From: Brucella cytisi
GTDB taxonomy: Bacteria; Pseudomonadota; Alphaproteobacteria; Rhizobiales; Rhizobiaceae
Direction: 5' to 3'
Assembly: GCA_012103075.1 (NCBI GenBank)
Contig: JAAVLQ010000001.1
Coordinates: 620,001 to 684,000, forward strand
Length of the DNA: 64,000 nt
The notes beneath the pieces are model-generated. The model had not been told where the DNA came from and did not search any database. It worked only from the letters and a program-made list of their open reading frames with translations. Shown one piece after another: positions 20,284 through 30,421 of the stretch. Numbering within the stretch: the first letter of the stretch is position 1; every line of letters starts with the position of its first letter. Position numbers and translations under genes: made by a program.

Positions 20284-21741
20284 ATGGGCCGACTGATCGT
20301 GGTCTCCAATCGTGTTCCGTTGCCCGATGAGCAGGGCAAGGCGCCTGCGGGCGGGCTGGCAGTTGCCTTGCAGGCTGCGCTCGGCGAACGCGGCGGTATT
20401 TGGCTCGGTTGGTCCGGCAAGACACTCCCCAATCGCCAGACACAGGAACTGGCGATCCGTGATGTGGGCTCCATTCGCTACGCGCTGCTCGATCTTCACA
20501 AAAAAGGATATCGATGAATATTATGCGGGCTTTGCCAACCGTATGCTCTGGCCGCTTTGTCATTATCGTCTCGACCTGATCGATTACACGCGCAAGGACA
20601 TGGCGGGATATTTCCGGGTTAACCGCATGTTTGCAAAGCATCTTCTGCCGATGATCGAGCCGGAGGATGTGATATGGATTCACGATTACCATCTCATTCC
20701 ACTGGCCGCCGAACTGCGCAATCTCGGTGTCACCAATCGCATCGGCTTCTTCCTGCATATTCCCCGGCCTCCCGCCGATATTCTATTCACGTTGCCCGTG
20801 CATGAAACGATCATGCGTGGCCTTGCTTCATATGATGTGGTGGGCTTTCAGACCGAGAACGACGTCGATAATTTCATTGGCTGTCTGCGGCGGGAGAAAA
20901 TCGGCAAGCGTCTCGATGATGACGGGTTGTTCGAGGCTTTCGGACATCAGTTCCGTGCCGAGCGCTTCGGCATTGGCATTGAGACAGCCGCATTCGCCGA
21001 GATAGCGAACAAGGCCCAACGCCACCCGACGGTAAAGCGCATGCGCGACAGCATGCTCGACCGCGATCTTATCATCGGTGTTGATCGGCTGGACTATTCC
21101 AAGGGCATCACCAACCGAATGGAAGCTTTCGAGCATTTTCTGAAGGTCGATGCGGGTAATCGCGGCAAGGTCACTTTCCTGCAAGTCACGCCGAAATCCC
21201 GCCCGAAGTGCCAGAGTACAAGGACATGCAGCGCGCGGTGGCGGAACTTGCCGGGCGAGTGAACGGTGCGAACGCTACCGTCGACTGGACGCCGATACGT
21301 TACATCAATCGCTCTTTGAACCGGGAAGTGCTGGCAGGGCTATATCGGCTTGCTGCTGTCGGACTGGTTACACCGTTGCGCGATGGTATGAATCTTGTCG
21401 CCAAGGAATATGTCGCTGCACAGGATCCCGAAAATCCGGGTGTGCTGGTCCTGTCCCGCTTTGCCGGTGCCGCGCAGGAACTGGACGGCGCAATTCTGGT
21501 CAACCCGTATGACACCGAGGCGATGGCTTATGCCATGGCCCGCGCACTTTCCATGCCGCTTGAGGAGCGTAGAGAGCGGTTTGAAAGCATGATGGCTTTT
21601 CTGATCACCCACGACGTCAATCACTGGTGCGATGACTTTCTGGACCGCCTTTCCCCGGATGGCGGGTTACGGTTTGACAACACCGAGTTTGGCGGCTTCT
21701 TCCGCAAGATGTACCGTATAATCGAAGTTGCCCATATCTGA
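20284..21741 (+). pseudogene. otsA: Trehalose-6-phosphate synthase OtsA (frameshifted)
   Basis: This GT20 enzyme joins UDP-glucose and glucose-6-phosphate. The start GRLIVVSNRVPLPDEQGKAP and APAGGLAVALQAAL are diagnostic. An extra G near 20511 interrupts the frame before DEYYAGFANRMLWPL. VIWIHDYHLIPLAAELR, DRLDYSKGITNRMEAFE and, after one missing G near 21201, VPEYKDMQRAVAELAGRVN and LVTPLRDGMNLVAKEY follow. Corrected length is about 485 residues, typical. Both breaks are one-base events, so a consensus error is likely. Confidence 0.9.
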
Positions 21742-22691
21742 CGATAGCAACGGCGCTTTTTTGTCTCGCGAGCTTCCTTTGGAGACATGCCAAAACGAGT
21801 TTTGAATGCCCCGGTAAACTGTGCGCCGTCATGAAAGCCGCAGCGATAAGCGATTTCCTTGAATGACACGTGTCTGCTGCGCTCGCCGACCAGAATGCGA
21901 TAGGCATTATCGAGCCGCTTCTCACGAATGATTGTGGCAATACCACCCTCTGTATCAAATGTCCGGTAAAGGCGTGAGCGGGAGACGCGAAGATTCTGGA
22001 CGATAAGATTTGGCCCCAGCAGAGGATTGAACAGGTTATCGTCGATATAGGCGAGGATGCTCTTGCGCATGGGAAGATTGACGGGAAGGCTCTGCATTTC
22101 TTCTCTGTCAACGCCGTTGATGCCTGCACCAAGCAGTGTCAGCATTGCTTCGTGCGCTGATTTTGCTTGGGTCTTGTCCAGTTTGCTAATCAATGATTGC
22201 AGACTATGGAGATAATCAAAAGCAGACGCGTCAGGGGAGCATTCGCTGATAAGACAAGGCCGTGCAAATTACGCCAACCTACCATCCCTCCAGTTCATTG
22301 CGGGGATTGTCACTGTGATGCGTGAGCCAGCGGATGCATGGCTCTCCACGGTCTGTGTCAGATCGATAATAATGATATCTCCGGGCTTTGCCACGACATC
22401 GATCCCATTGAAATCACCGCGTAAATTGCCTCCTGTAATAAGCTGCAAGACATAGTGATCGAGCCCACCCTGTGCGATGAGTTTGCGTGTACGTGAGTAG
22501 TTCTGCGTGTTGAAGGAAGTTGTTCCGATCTGGAAAGTGCCGAACGCGCGAGCAGCAATTGTTCCAGAAAACTGGTAATTCCTGTTCTCGGCTACGATTT
22601 CATACATGGGTTTGATTGCAGTTCGCCAAAACTCATTGCGAAGCTTGTCGTCGACCATGTCGGTCGAAACTGAAATCTCCATAGCCATCAC
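21621..22691 (-). pseudogene. AraC-family transcriptional regulator (frameshifted)
   Basis: The N-terminal part resembles the ligand-binding domain found in AraC_binding_2-type regulators (DHYVLQLITGGNLRG, DIIIIDLTQTVESHA). The C-terminal part is an AraC DNA-binding domain (LIVQNLRVSRSRLYRTF as the first helix-turn-helix, SFKEIAYRCGFHDGAQFTGA as the second). Frameshifts near 22272 and 22228 separate them. The C-terminal tail overlaps the end of otsA on the other strand by about 120 bases, so the true stop may be nearer 21740. Its targets are not evident. Confidence 0.75.
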
Positions 22692-23201
22692 AAGTCATTC
22701 AGCCCGGGGCAGGTTGTCGATATGAAATCGCACGATGTGTGAAATATTGATAACATGCAAGATTATTATCAATATTTTTTGTTCAGGTGTAGATTTTATA
22801 CGTTATTCTATTTGAAGAAATAAATTCTTTTGCATGAGGTTTTGAGTTTAGGTAGCCACCCAACGGTATATTATTAAACTCTAATATAAATGAAACCTCC
22901 CGATTTTGACTGAAAAAATCAACCCGCTTGAAGCTATCACTATATGTTGTCTGATGCCGGACAGGAATTATTCTCGATAGTATGCCAGAATAGACCCTCT
23001 GCTTGTTCGCAGAAGTTTGAACGTCTCGTTCAAGGCCCGCTGTTGAACGCCCGGATAAATCTTCTATCTTTGGTTTCAGGTTTGAAGATGTCCCGAATGG
23101 CCTTGTCGGTACCCATGGAGCCGGGTTGAGGAGACGCCTCATAGTCTTGGGCCCGGTCGACCTTGGGGCATTTGGCAGTGTTATTTTGAAAGTGTTTCGA
23201 T
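22692..23201. other. 500-bp AT-rich gap
   Basis: An AT-rich stretch (about 22745-22880) probably carries the AraC-gene promoter. Open frames exist here on both strands but show neither a family match nor good starts. Confidence 0.35.
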
Positions 23202-23518
23202 ATGAGACTGTTTTTGCCGCTTTGGTGCTTACTCTGATCAGCTTCACCAGTGTTGCGAGCGCAACCGGATTGAACGGTACTCTCGGGACCGAGTGTCGAC
23301 GTATTCCCGTTCAAGGTACAGGTGCTTCCGATACGGTGACAAGGCCGTCCTGGGCCATGCCGTTATGGAATTCACCATCAGTTCCAGCCAGCCAACGGTC
23401 GCAACGTGCCATCGTCTATCCCCGGGCGGTGCCATCGCCACAGCTTTACCGCTATGACTGTACGCCGACGCCCGCAGAACCGACCTCAGTTCCGCGGGCC
23501 GATTATAGCGGTCAATAA
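23202..23518 (+). CDS. Small putative secreted protein, unknown
   Basis: An open frame that includes [18 protein letters not shown] would give a signal peptide cleaved after ASA, then about 85 residues rich in Pro, Ser and Thr with four cysteines or fewer. The start is uncertain: a GTG near 23193 or codons upstream could be used, and no strong ribosome-binding site is seen. It converges with betB, overlapping its stop by a few bases. I do not recognise the family. It could also be a chance frame. Confidence 0.35.
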
Positions 23519-24975
23519 GGGCTGTCGACCTTGCCCATCTCGACATAGACAGTCTTGATTTGGCTGTAATGGGCCAGCGCGGCAATGCCGTTCTCACGTC
23601 CGATGCCAGACTGCTTATAGCCGCCGAAGGGTACTTCCACTGGCGTCAGATTATAAGCATTGATCCAGCAGGTCCCGGCCTTGATCTGGCTGATTACGCG
23701 ATGGCCGCGTGCTATGTCGGAGGTAAACACACCCGCCGCCAGACCGAACTCGGTATCGTTGGCGCGTGTTATTACTTCGTCCTCGTCGGAGAATTCCAGA
23801 ACACTCATCACTGGTCCGAAGATTTCTTCGCGAGCGATGGTCATTTCGTCGGTCACATCCGTGAAGACGGTCGGTTCGATGAAGAAGCCTTTGTCGAAGC
23901 CTTGCAGTTTCGGCACGCCACCACCGCAGGCAAGCTTCGCCCCTTCTGCCTTGCCCTTCTCGATATAGGACAGAACCTTGTCGCGCTGTGCGCCGTTGAC
24001 CAGTGGCCCCATCTGGGTCGCTTCATCCAGCGGATCGCCAATGCGGATCTTGCGTGTGCGTTCGACCAGCCGTTCGACAAAACGCTCGTGCATCTTCTGG
24101 TGAACGAAAACGCGGGTGCCGTTCGAGCAAACCTGCCCGGTCGAATAGAAGTTACCGAGCATCGCGCCGCCGATAGCGCTTTCAAGGTCAGCGTCATCGA
24201 ACACGATGATCGGCGACTTGCCACCAAGCTCCATGGTGATGTGCTTCAGGTGTTCGCCCGCCTGCGCCATGATGCGCTTGCCTGTTGGTACGGAACCCGT
24301 CAGCGAGACCTTGGCCGTCAGGCGATGATTGACGAGCGCGGCACCGACATCGCCGAAGCCCTGCACGACATTGAACAAGCCATCGGGAAGGCCCGCTTCC
24401 CGGTATGCTTCTGCCAATGCAAGTGCTGAAAGCGGCGTGTTTTCGGACGGCTTGAAGATAAAGGCATTACCCATGGCGAGCGCAGGCGCTGATTTCCACG
24501 CGGCGATCTGGATCGGATAGTTCCATGCGCCGATACCGACGCAAATGCCGAGCGCTTCGCGGCGCGTATAGGCGAACGAGCCGCCAAGTTCCACGAACTC
24601 GCCGTTGAAGCCGGAAATGATGCCGCCGAAAAATTCCAGTGCATCCGCTGCCGAAGCTGCATCCGCCACGAGCGTTTCCTGAAGAGCCTTGCCGGTATCG
24701 AGCGTTTCGAGCTTCGATAGCTTCTTGTTCTTCTCGCGCAGGATTTCTGCCGTGCGGCGCAGGATGCGTCCGCGCTCGACAGGTTTCAGCGCTGCCCATT
24801 CACCTTGCGCTTTCAGCGCTGCCGCATAAGCCGCCTCGATCACATCGGGTGTCGCCGAATAGAGCTTGGCAATTTCCTCGCCGGTTGCCGGATAGATGAC
24901 CGGCAACGACTTGCCCGCCTTGTCTTCCATGAATGTGCCGCCGATGAAATGCGAGGCTTTGGGTTGTGCTTTCAT
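23512..24975 (-). CDS. betB: Betaine aldehyde dehydrogenase BetB
   Basis: This enzyme oxidises betaine aldehyde to glycine betaine with NAD+. It has 487 residues and is intact. Aldehyde dehydrogenase signatures are present: [19 protein letters not shown] for cofactor entry, [31 protein letters not shown] containing the catalytic Glu, and [14 protein letters not shown] with the catalytic Cys. [18 protein letters not shown] near the end is typical of BetB. It lies 20 bases after betA in the betI-betA-betB operon and is presumably repressed by BetI without choline. Confidence 0.95.
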   Translation of the reverse strand: MKAQPKASHFIGGTFMEDKAGKSLPVIYPATGEEIAKLYSATPDVIEAAYAAALKAQGEWAALKPVERGRILRRTAEILREKNKKLSKLETLDTGKALQETLVADAASAADALEFFGGIISGFNGEFVELGGSFAYTRREALGICVGIGAWNYPIQIAAWKSAPALAMGNAFIFKPSENTPLSALALAEAYREAGLPDGLFNVVQGFGDVGAALVNHRLTAKVSLTGSVPTGKRIMAQAGEHLKHITMELGGKSPIIVFDDADLESAIGGAMLGNFYSTGQVCSNGTRVFVHQKMHERFVERLVERTRKIRIGDPLDEATQMGPLVNGAQRDKVLSYIEKGKAEGAKLACGGGVPKLQGFDKGFFIEPTVFTDVTDEMTIAREEIFGPVMSVLEFSDEDEVITRANDTEFGLAAGVFTSDIARGHRVISQIKAGTCWINAYNLTPVEVPFGGYKQSGIGRENGIAALAHYSQIKTVYVEMGKVDSPY

Positions 24976-24994
24976 TGTTATTCCTTAAATTTTA

Positions 24995-26649
24995 TCAGCG
25001 GTCGGAAACTTGCCAGCGCGGATTGATCCGTGGCTCCTGATTGGAGCGCGCCAGCGGTGTGCGGCCCAGAATATGATCGGAAGCCTTTTCGCCGACCATG
25101 ATCGACGGGCCGTTGAGATTGCCGTTGGTAATGCGCGGGAAGATGGATGAATCTGCAACGCGCAGGCCTTCGACACCGATCACCCGGCATTCAGCATCGA
25201 CCACCGCCGTTGGATCGTCAACCGCACCCATCTTGCAGGTTCCGCATGGATGGAAGGCGCTCTCGACATGCTCGCGGATGAAATAGTCGATTTCATCGTC
25301 GCTCTGCACATGCGCGCCGGGCTGGATTTCTGCGCCGCGATAGGCGTCGAATGCCGTTTGTCCGAAGATTTCACGGGTGAGCCGCACACAATGGCGGAAG
25401 TCGGCCCAGTCGTCTTCGTGCGACATATAGTTGAACTTGATGACAGGTTTCTCACGCGGATTGGCCGAGCGAAGCGTTACGCTGCCACGCGATTTCGACC
25501 GCATCGGCCCGACATGCGCCTGAAAGCCGTGTGACTGCGCCGCGGCCTTACCGTCATAGCGGATGGCGACCGGCAGGAAGTGATACTGGATATCTGGATA
25601 TTCCACACCTGCTTTCGAGCGTACGAAAGCAGCAGATTCGAAGTGGTTGGTTGCGCCGTCACCCGTCTTGAAGAACAGCCATTCTGCACCGATCTTCGCT
25701 TTCGAAAACAGGTTTAGCTTGGAGTAAAGCGTGATCGGTTGCGTGCATTCCTGCTGGATATAGACTTCCAGATGGTCCTGCAGGTTCTGGCCGACGCCGG
25801 GGCGATCGGCGATCACTTCAATTCCGTGCTCTTTCAGTTGTGCGGCAGGGCCGATGCCAGAGAGCATCAGGAGTTTCGGCGAATTGATCGACGAGGCGGC
25901 AATGATGACTTCACGCCGCGCACGGATGGTTGAGAAGCTACGGCCTGCCTCGATCTCAACACCAACTGCGCGCTTTCCCTCAAGCACGATCTTGCGCGCA
26001 AGACCCTTGACCAGCTTGACATTCGGGCGCTTGAGGGCCGGCTTCAGATAGGCATTGGCGGCAGACCAGCGACGACCATTATGGATCGTCTGTTCCATCG
26101 GGCCAAAGCCTTCCTGCTTCTCGCCATTATAGTCTTCCGTGACCTCAAAGCCTGCTTCATGGCCAGCCTCGACAAAGGCATGGAACAGCGGATTGTCGCG
26201 TTTGCCGCGCTGGATATAAAGCGGGCCGCTGGTGCCGCGCCAGCCCCCCGGCCGCCACTCGAATTTTCCATGCGCTTGAAATAGGGGAGAACATCGGCAT
26301 AAGCCCAGCCCCGTGCACCGCTTTCCGACCAGTGGTCGTAGTCGCGGGCATGGCCACGCACATAGACCATGCCGTTGATCGAAGACGAGCCACCCAACAC
26401 CTTGCCGCGCGGCGTCACAAGACTGCGCCCGCCAATATGCGGTTCCGGTTCCGTGGAAAAGCCCCAGTCATAGGTTTCCATATTCATGGGGAAGGAGAGG
26501 GCGGCCGGCATCTGAATCAACGGGCCGACATCGGGCACGCCATATTCGATCACGATCACCGAATAGCGACCGTCTTCCGACAGGCGATAGGCCATGGCCG
26601 ATCCGGCGGAGCCGGAGCCGATGATGATGAAATCCGCTTCCATACTCAT
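24995..26649 (-). pseudogene. betA: Choline dehydrogenase BetA (frameshifted)
   Basis: This FAD-dependent GMC oxidoreductase converts choline to betaine aldehyde. The start [17 protein letters not shown] is the FAD-binding loop. [20 protein letters not shown] is the GMC signature 1. The frame then breaks in a C6 run near 26245, and resumes with [20 protein letters not shown] and [33 protein letters not shown] is signature 2, and [13 protein letters not shown] carries the active-site His. Corrected length is about 550 residues. The ATG at 26649 overlaps the betI stop. Confidence 0.9.
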
Positions 26650-27227
26650 TTTTCCCCGTAAGCTGAACCGCAATATAGTCTTCCACCAGCGCCATGGCCG
26701 AGGCAGCATTGGGCGCATCGACGCCAAGTGCGTGACGAATATAGAGGCCATCGATCATGGCACCTGCACCCTCGGCAATGCGGCTGGCCCGCTCGTGCGA
26801 GGTCAGTTGTTCAAGCGCGAAAACGAGGTTCGAATGCAGACGGCGCGCATAAATACGCAAGAGCCGGCGCGTATCTTCCGACTGTTGCGCATGCACATAG
26901 AAAGTAAGCCGGGCGGCAATGGTTTCCTGTGTGAACTGCGATGCGGAAAAATTGACCGCAATGATGGCTGCGATACGTTCCTGCGGCGTCTCGGTCCGTC
27001 CGATGGCGGCGTTGAGGTCCCGCAAGTTCGCGCAGCAGATGGCGCATCGTGGCCGGGATGAGCTTGTCCTTGCCGCCGAAATAATGATGCGCAAGCGCTG
27101 GCGAAACGCCCGCCTCATGCGCGATCTGCGCGACGGTCACGTCCAGCGAACCACGCTGGCCGATGGTACGAATAGCGGCATCGATCAACTCACGCCGCCG
27201 CAAGGGTTCCATCCCGATCTTGGGCAT
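26646..27227 (-). pseudogene. betI: TetR-family repressor BetI (frameshifted)
   Basis: BetI is a choline-sensing TetR repressor of the bet genes. The N-terminal 50 residues give the helix-turn-helix ([20 protein letters not shown]), preceded by [18 protein letters not shown]. The frame breaks near 27020, then continues as [20 protein letters not shown] and ends with [12 protein letters not shown] further shift in the A5 run near 26653 would put the stop at 26646, overlapping the betA start by ATGA. Corrected length is about 195 residues, normal for BetI. A palindromic operator lies 43 bases upstream. Confidence 0.88.
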
Positions 27228-27269
27228 AATCCCGGTCCGTTCTCAGGCTATCGAGCGGTCAGTTTAACG

Positions 27270-27289
27270 TTGATTGACTCATCAATCAA
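27270..27289 (-). promoter_or_regulatory. Probable BetI operator
   Basis: A perfect inverted repeat TTGATTGA-CTCA-TCAATCAA lies 43 bp before the betI start. It resembles the TTGATTG...CAATCAA-type sites known for BetI in other bacteria. The position suits autorepression and control of the whole betIAB operon. Confidence 0.8.
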
Positions 27290-27392
27290 TAAAACCACCC
27301 ATACAAATCATGCATTTACCCCACACAAGAGCTGGCGGCGGATATGATGGAGGAGGCTTGCCGGGAAGGCGCAGACTGCTTACATTCAGGTG

Positions 27393-27863
27393 ATGAGTAG
27401 AGCTTTCACCAAAGAACAGGACGATGCGCCGACCGATCTTGGCGAGCGCCCGGTTAGTCCGCATCGCAATCTCGTCACACCGACGGGCTTAAAGATGATC
27501 GAGGATGAAATCGCCCGGCTGCAACGCGAGCTGGCGGACGCCAATGTCGCGGGCGAGCGTTCGGCGATTGCGCGTATCTCACGTGATCTGCGTTACTGGG
27601 TGGCGCGGCGCGAAAATGCCGAGCTTTCCGTTCCCGCTCCCGACAGCGATGTCGTGCGTTTCGGCATGACGGTGGAACTGGAAAATCTGGACGACGGCAA
27701 GGTCCGCCGCTGGACCATCGTGGGCGAGGACGAGGCTGACCCGTCAAACGGCAAGATTTCCCATGTGGCACCCGTCGCCATCCTGCTGTTTGGTAAACCG
27801 GTTGGCGATGTCGTGAAAATCAATAACGTCGAATGGGAAATCGTGTCGCTGAAGATTGTTTAG
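27393..27863 (+). CDS. GreA/GreB-family transcription elongation factor
   Basis: A 156-residue protein with an N-terminal coiled-coil region (TPTGLKMIEDEIARLQREL through ARISRDLRYWVARR) and a C-terminal FKBP-like domain (RFGMTVELENLDDGKVRRW, SHVAPVAILLFGKPVGD). This is the Gre/Rnk domain order. Gre factors bind in the RNA polymerase secondary channel and rescue stalled complexes. I did not verify the acidic tip residues needed for cleavage activity. It is monocistronic and its stop meets the end of the convergent toxin gene. Confidence 0.8.
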   Translation: MSRAFTKEQDDAPTDLGERPVSPHRNLVTPTGLKMIEDEIARLQRELADANVAGERSAIARISRDLRYWVARRENAELSVPAPDSDVVRFGMTVELENLDDGKVRRWTIVGEDEADPSNGKISHVAPVAILLFGKPVGDVVKINNVEWEIVSLKIV

Positions 27864-28249
27864 TCTTCGTCTATAGCGACGGTATGGTCACGGAAAAATG
27901 CTGCAGCACCAGCTTCATCGATTTCACTCGTCGAAACCATCAGGACGAGCTGGATAATGTCTTCCTGTACGGATTCAAGACTGAAGCCGTTGAAATAAAG
28001 AAACAAGTCAGCGGCAGCCAGTCCAGTTCCCTTGCTGCCGTCCACGAAAGGGTGGTTCTTCAGCACACCGAACAGATAGACCGCCGCCAGATCGAAGATA
28101 TCCGGATCGCCATAGGCTTCCTTTTGCAACGGACGCGCAAGCGCTGAATCAAGCAAACCGGAATCGCGAATACCCGCTGCACCACCATGCAGACGCAACT
28201 GCTCCCGGTGCAGCGCTTCTATGAAAGCTCGCGAATGAAAGCCGATCAT
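27860..28249 (-). CDS. Doc-type Fic-domain toxin with altered catalytic motif
   Basis: A 129-residue member of the death-on-curing family, which in phage P1 phosphorylates elongation factor Tu. The fold is clear (GGAAGIRDSGLLDSALARP, DLAAVYLFGVLKNHPF). The family motif HPFxDGNKRTx appears as HPFVDGSKGTG: Asn is replaced by Ser and Arg by Gly. In the Fic fold these residues help bind metal and the triphosphate. Activity may therefore be lost or changed. The start overlaps the antitoxin stop by ATGA, the usual coupled toxin-antitoxin arrangement. Confidence 0.8.
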   Translation of the reverse strand: MIGFHSRAFIEALHREQLRLHGGAAGIRDSGLLDSALARPLQKEAYGDPDIFDLAAVYLFGVLKNHPFVDGSKGTGLAAADLFLYFNGFSLESVQEDIIQLVLMVSTSEIDEAGAAAFFRDHTVAIDED

Positions 28250-28477
28250 TGAGCGAGCACGCGATAAGCGGTCTCATATTTTTCATCCGCTCGCGGGCAA
28301 TCTTCATTTTCTTCTCGAAGACCTCCGGATCTTCCGTGCTCCCCTGGTTAGTCTCAGTCCATCTTTGTCTGCGGTCAGGACCAGAGTGTCGCCAGTTTGC
28401 ACGTTCAACTGCTCCAGCATTTCCTTTGGGATGATTACACCGTCGGAATTGCCGATCTTGCGCAGGGTCACGTTCAT
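28246..28477 (-). pseudogene. AbrB/SpoVT-type antitoxin (frameshifted)
   Basis: The first 45 residues are a swapped-hairpin AbrB domain (NVTLRKIGNSDGVIIPKEML, QTGDTLVLTADKDGLRL). Frame shifts near 28345 and 28275 separate this from a C-terminal segment reading STEDPEVFEKKMKIARE and then KYETAYRVLAQ, which would be the toxin-binding tail. With both corrected it ends at TGA 28246-28248, overlapping the toxin start. Corrected length is about 76 residues. It probably represses its own operon. Confidence 0.7.
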
Positions 28478-28538
28478 GGCTGCTCTCCTATGTTATAACG
28501 CATGATATAACGTGGTGCGCCTGCGTTGTCACCACAAG

Positions 28539-29531
28539 CTACAGCCAACCCTTTCGGCGGAAATAGTACAGCGGCAGCAGGGCGGAGGCGATCATCAGAC
28601 CAAGTGCCATTGGATAACCCCATGGCGATTGCAGTTCCGGCATGAAGGAGAAGTTCATGCCGTAGATGGAAGCCACCAGCGTCGGCGGCATAAAACCGAC
28701 CGCCGCCACAGAGAAAATCTTGATGATGGCGTTCTGTTCTACCGAAATCAGACCAACGATCGTATCGAGAAGGAATGTGACCTTGTTGGACAGAAAGTCC
28801 ACATAGGCGGTCAGGGATTGCGTGTCGCGTTCCAGCGACTTGATCCAGCTGCGCGTTTCCTTCTTGCCGGCTGCGGGATTGTTTATGGCCGACAGATAGA
28901 CCAGCATGCGGCTGATCCCCGCCAGACTTTCGCGCATTCGCGAGAGAAATGTTCCCCGTCCACCGATCTGGGTCAGTATGTGACGGAAATCCTCCGTCGT
29001 CATCGGTCGCGCTTTCGGCTGACGGCGATAGATGGAATGCGAGGCAGCATCGATCTTGCCTGCGACACCTTCCAGAATGTCGGCGAGGCGGTTCGTCGTG
29101 GCTTCGGTAATACCAAGCATGATCGACAGGCCCGAGCATTTGGGTGATATCAACCCATTGCCCGGTTTGGTGGAGCGCAGGATATAGGTGCTGAACGATT
29201 TCGGATTGGCATAACGAACAGTGATCAGCCGCGAACCATGCAGGATGAAGGTGACGGGCGCCAGCTCGCGATGGTCGAGATCGACCGCGTGCAGGATCGG
29301 CACTGTGAGATATTGCGCGCCGGTTTCCATGTAGAAGCGGCTCGATTCCTCGATTTCCGTCATGTCTTCGCGCGTCGGGATCGAAATGCCCATCCATGCT
29401 TCGACAATACTGTCTTCATTGACGCGGGGAGCAAACAGATCGATCCAGATCACATTCTCGGGCAGCGGAGTGCCGGGCTCGACTTCCACTTGTTCTAGAT
29501 GGTCTCCGGAAAGGCTGTAAAGTGTGATCAT
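28539..29531 (-). CDS. corA: CorA-family magnesium/cobalt transporter
   Basis: A 330-residue divalent-cation channel. The long N-terminal cytoplasmic funnel domain is followed by a helix (SWIKSLERDTQSLTAYVDFL) and two C-terminal membrane segments (IIKIFSVAAVGFMPPTLVAS and YPMALGLMIASALLPLYYF). The selectivity motif YGMNF lies between them. The C-terminal end is basic (FRRKGWL), as usual. It is intact and has no visible operon partner. No magnesium riboswitch was recognised upstream (29532-29744). Confidence 0.92.
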   Translation of the reverse strand: MITLYSLSGDHLEQVEVEPGTPLPENVIWIDLFAPRVNEDSIVEAWMGISIPTREDMTEIEESSRFYMETGAQYLTVPILHAVDLDHRELAPVTFILHGSRLITVRYANPKSFSTYILRSTKPGNGLISPKCSGLSIMLGITEATTNRLADILEGVAGKIDAASHSIYRRQPKARPMTTEDFRHILTQIGGRGTFLSRMRESLAGISRMLVYLSAINNPAAGKKETRSWIKSLERDTQSLTAYVDFLSNKVTFLLDTIVGLISVEQNAIIKIFSVAAVGFMPPTLVASIYGMNFSFMPELQSPWGYPMALGLMIASALLPLYYFRRKGWL

Positions 29532-29717
29532 ACTGGCACCTGAAGTCTGGCCCGAAATCTCGAGCGGCTGGATTGTGGGGCACGTGCGTGAAAAATTGTT
29601 AACGGAATGCGGCGGCGGTTACCAGTGTGGCGACAGGAATTTCAACTCCACCACATTAGCCTGCAATCAGCTTTCTTCATGATGGTTGACAGCTCCATTA
29701 CATAGGTCTAATTCATC

Positions 29718-29734
29718 AAGTCATCAGATGACTT
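29718..29734 (+). promoter_or_regulatory. Palindromic operator upstream of the GntR gene
   Basis: AAGTCATC-A-GATGACTT is a perfect 17-bp palindrome ending 10 bp before the ATG at 29745. GntR/FadR regulators bind short palindromes of this kind. Autoregulation of the regulator and the overlapping MFS gene is likely. Confidence 0.65.
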
Positions 29735-29744
29735 TGGTGAAGAT

Positions 29745-30421
29745 ATGAAGGCGATATCCCGCAAGACTTTGACGGATTCGGCCACGCAGGCATTGCGCGG
29801 CGAAATCACGTCGGGACGCTGGTCGATAGGTGACCAGTTGCCAAATGAAGCCGCACTTTCTGCAAAGCTCGATGTCAGCCGCGGCACGGTGCGCGAAGCT
29901 GTTCGGGCGCTGGTGGCTCAAGGAATGCTGGAAACCCGGCAGGGTTCGGGAACCTATGTCCGTTCGACTGCCGACACGGCGCGCAGTCTCGACCGTATCC
30001 GCCATACCAGTCTGCGCGACCGGTTTGAAACGCGAGCTGTTCTGGAAACGGAAGCCGCACGTCTGGCCGCCTTGCGCATCAAGCCGAAGGGGATTGCCCA
30101 TCTTGAGAAAATGCTGGCACAGCGCGGCAATCGTGACGTACTCGACCGGGCAACTTTTGTGGCCCGAGACTTTGCCTTTCATGAGGCAATTGTCGCGGCC
30201 TCGGGCAATAGCGCACTGATCGAGGTCTATGCCTTTTCTCCGCCTCCATCCGCGAATCCATAGAAGCTACGCTCGACGGCGAACTGCCGGAGCCAAACCA
30301 TGAGGCGCACCGCCAGATCGTCGAAGCCATCGCTTCGGGCGATCCTGACAGGGCCGGTGCAACGGTTCGCCGCTTCATGGCGCCCCTGATTGAAGAACTT
30401 GAAAGGTTGCTGGCATCATGA
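29745..30421 (+). pseudogene. GntR-family (FadR subgroup) regulator (frameshifted)
   Basis: An N-terminal winged helix (LRGEITSGRWSIGDQLPNEA, KLDVSRGTVREAVRALVAQG, RQGSGTYV) is followed by an FCD-type effector domain (RTSLRD-like region, RFETRAVLETEAARLAALR, FHEAIVAASGNSALIEVY). One T is missing in the T run near 30236. After it come SIRESIEATLDGELPEPNHE and EAHRQIVEAIASGDPDRAG, ending at 30421. Corrected length is about 225 residues. It is coupled to the MFS gene by ATGA, so it probably controls that transporter. Confidence 0.85.

Noticed and set aside
23560-24429. Long open frame (289 codons) on the strand opposite betB
   Set aside because: It is entirely antisense to an intact, well-recognised aldehyde dehydrogenase and has the composition of a shadow frame.
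28474-29397. 307-codon open frame overlapping corA on the same strand in another frame
   Set aside because: The CorA frame carries the GMN motif and both membrane helices; the other frame is low-complexity shadow.
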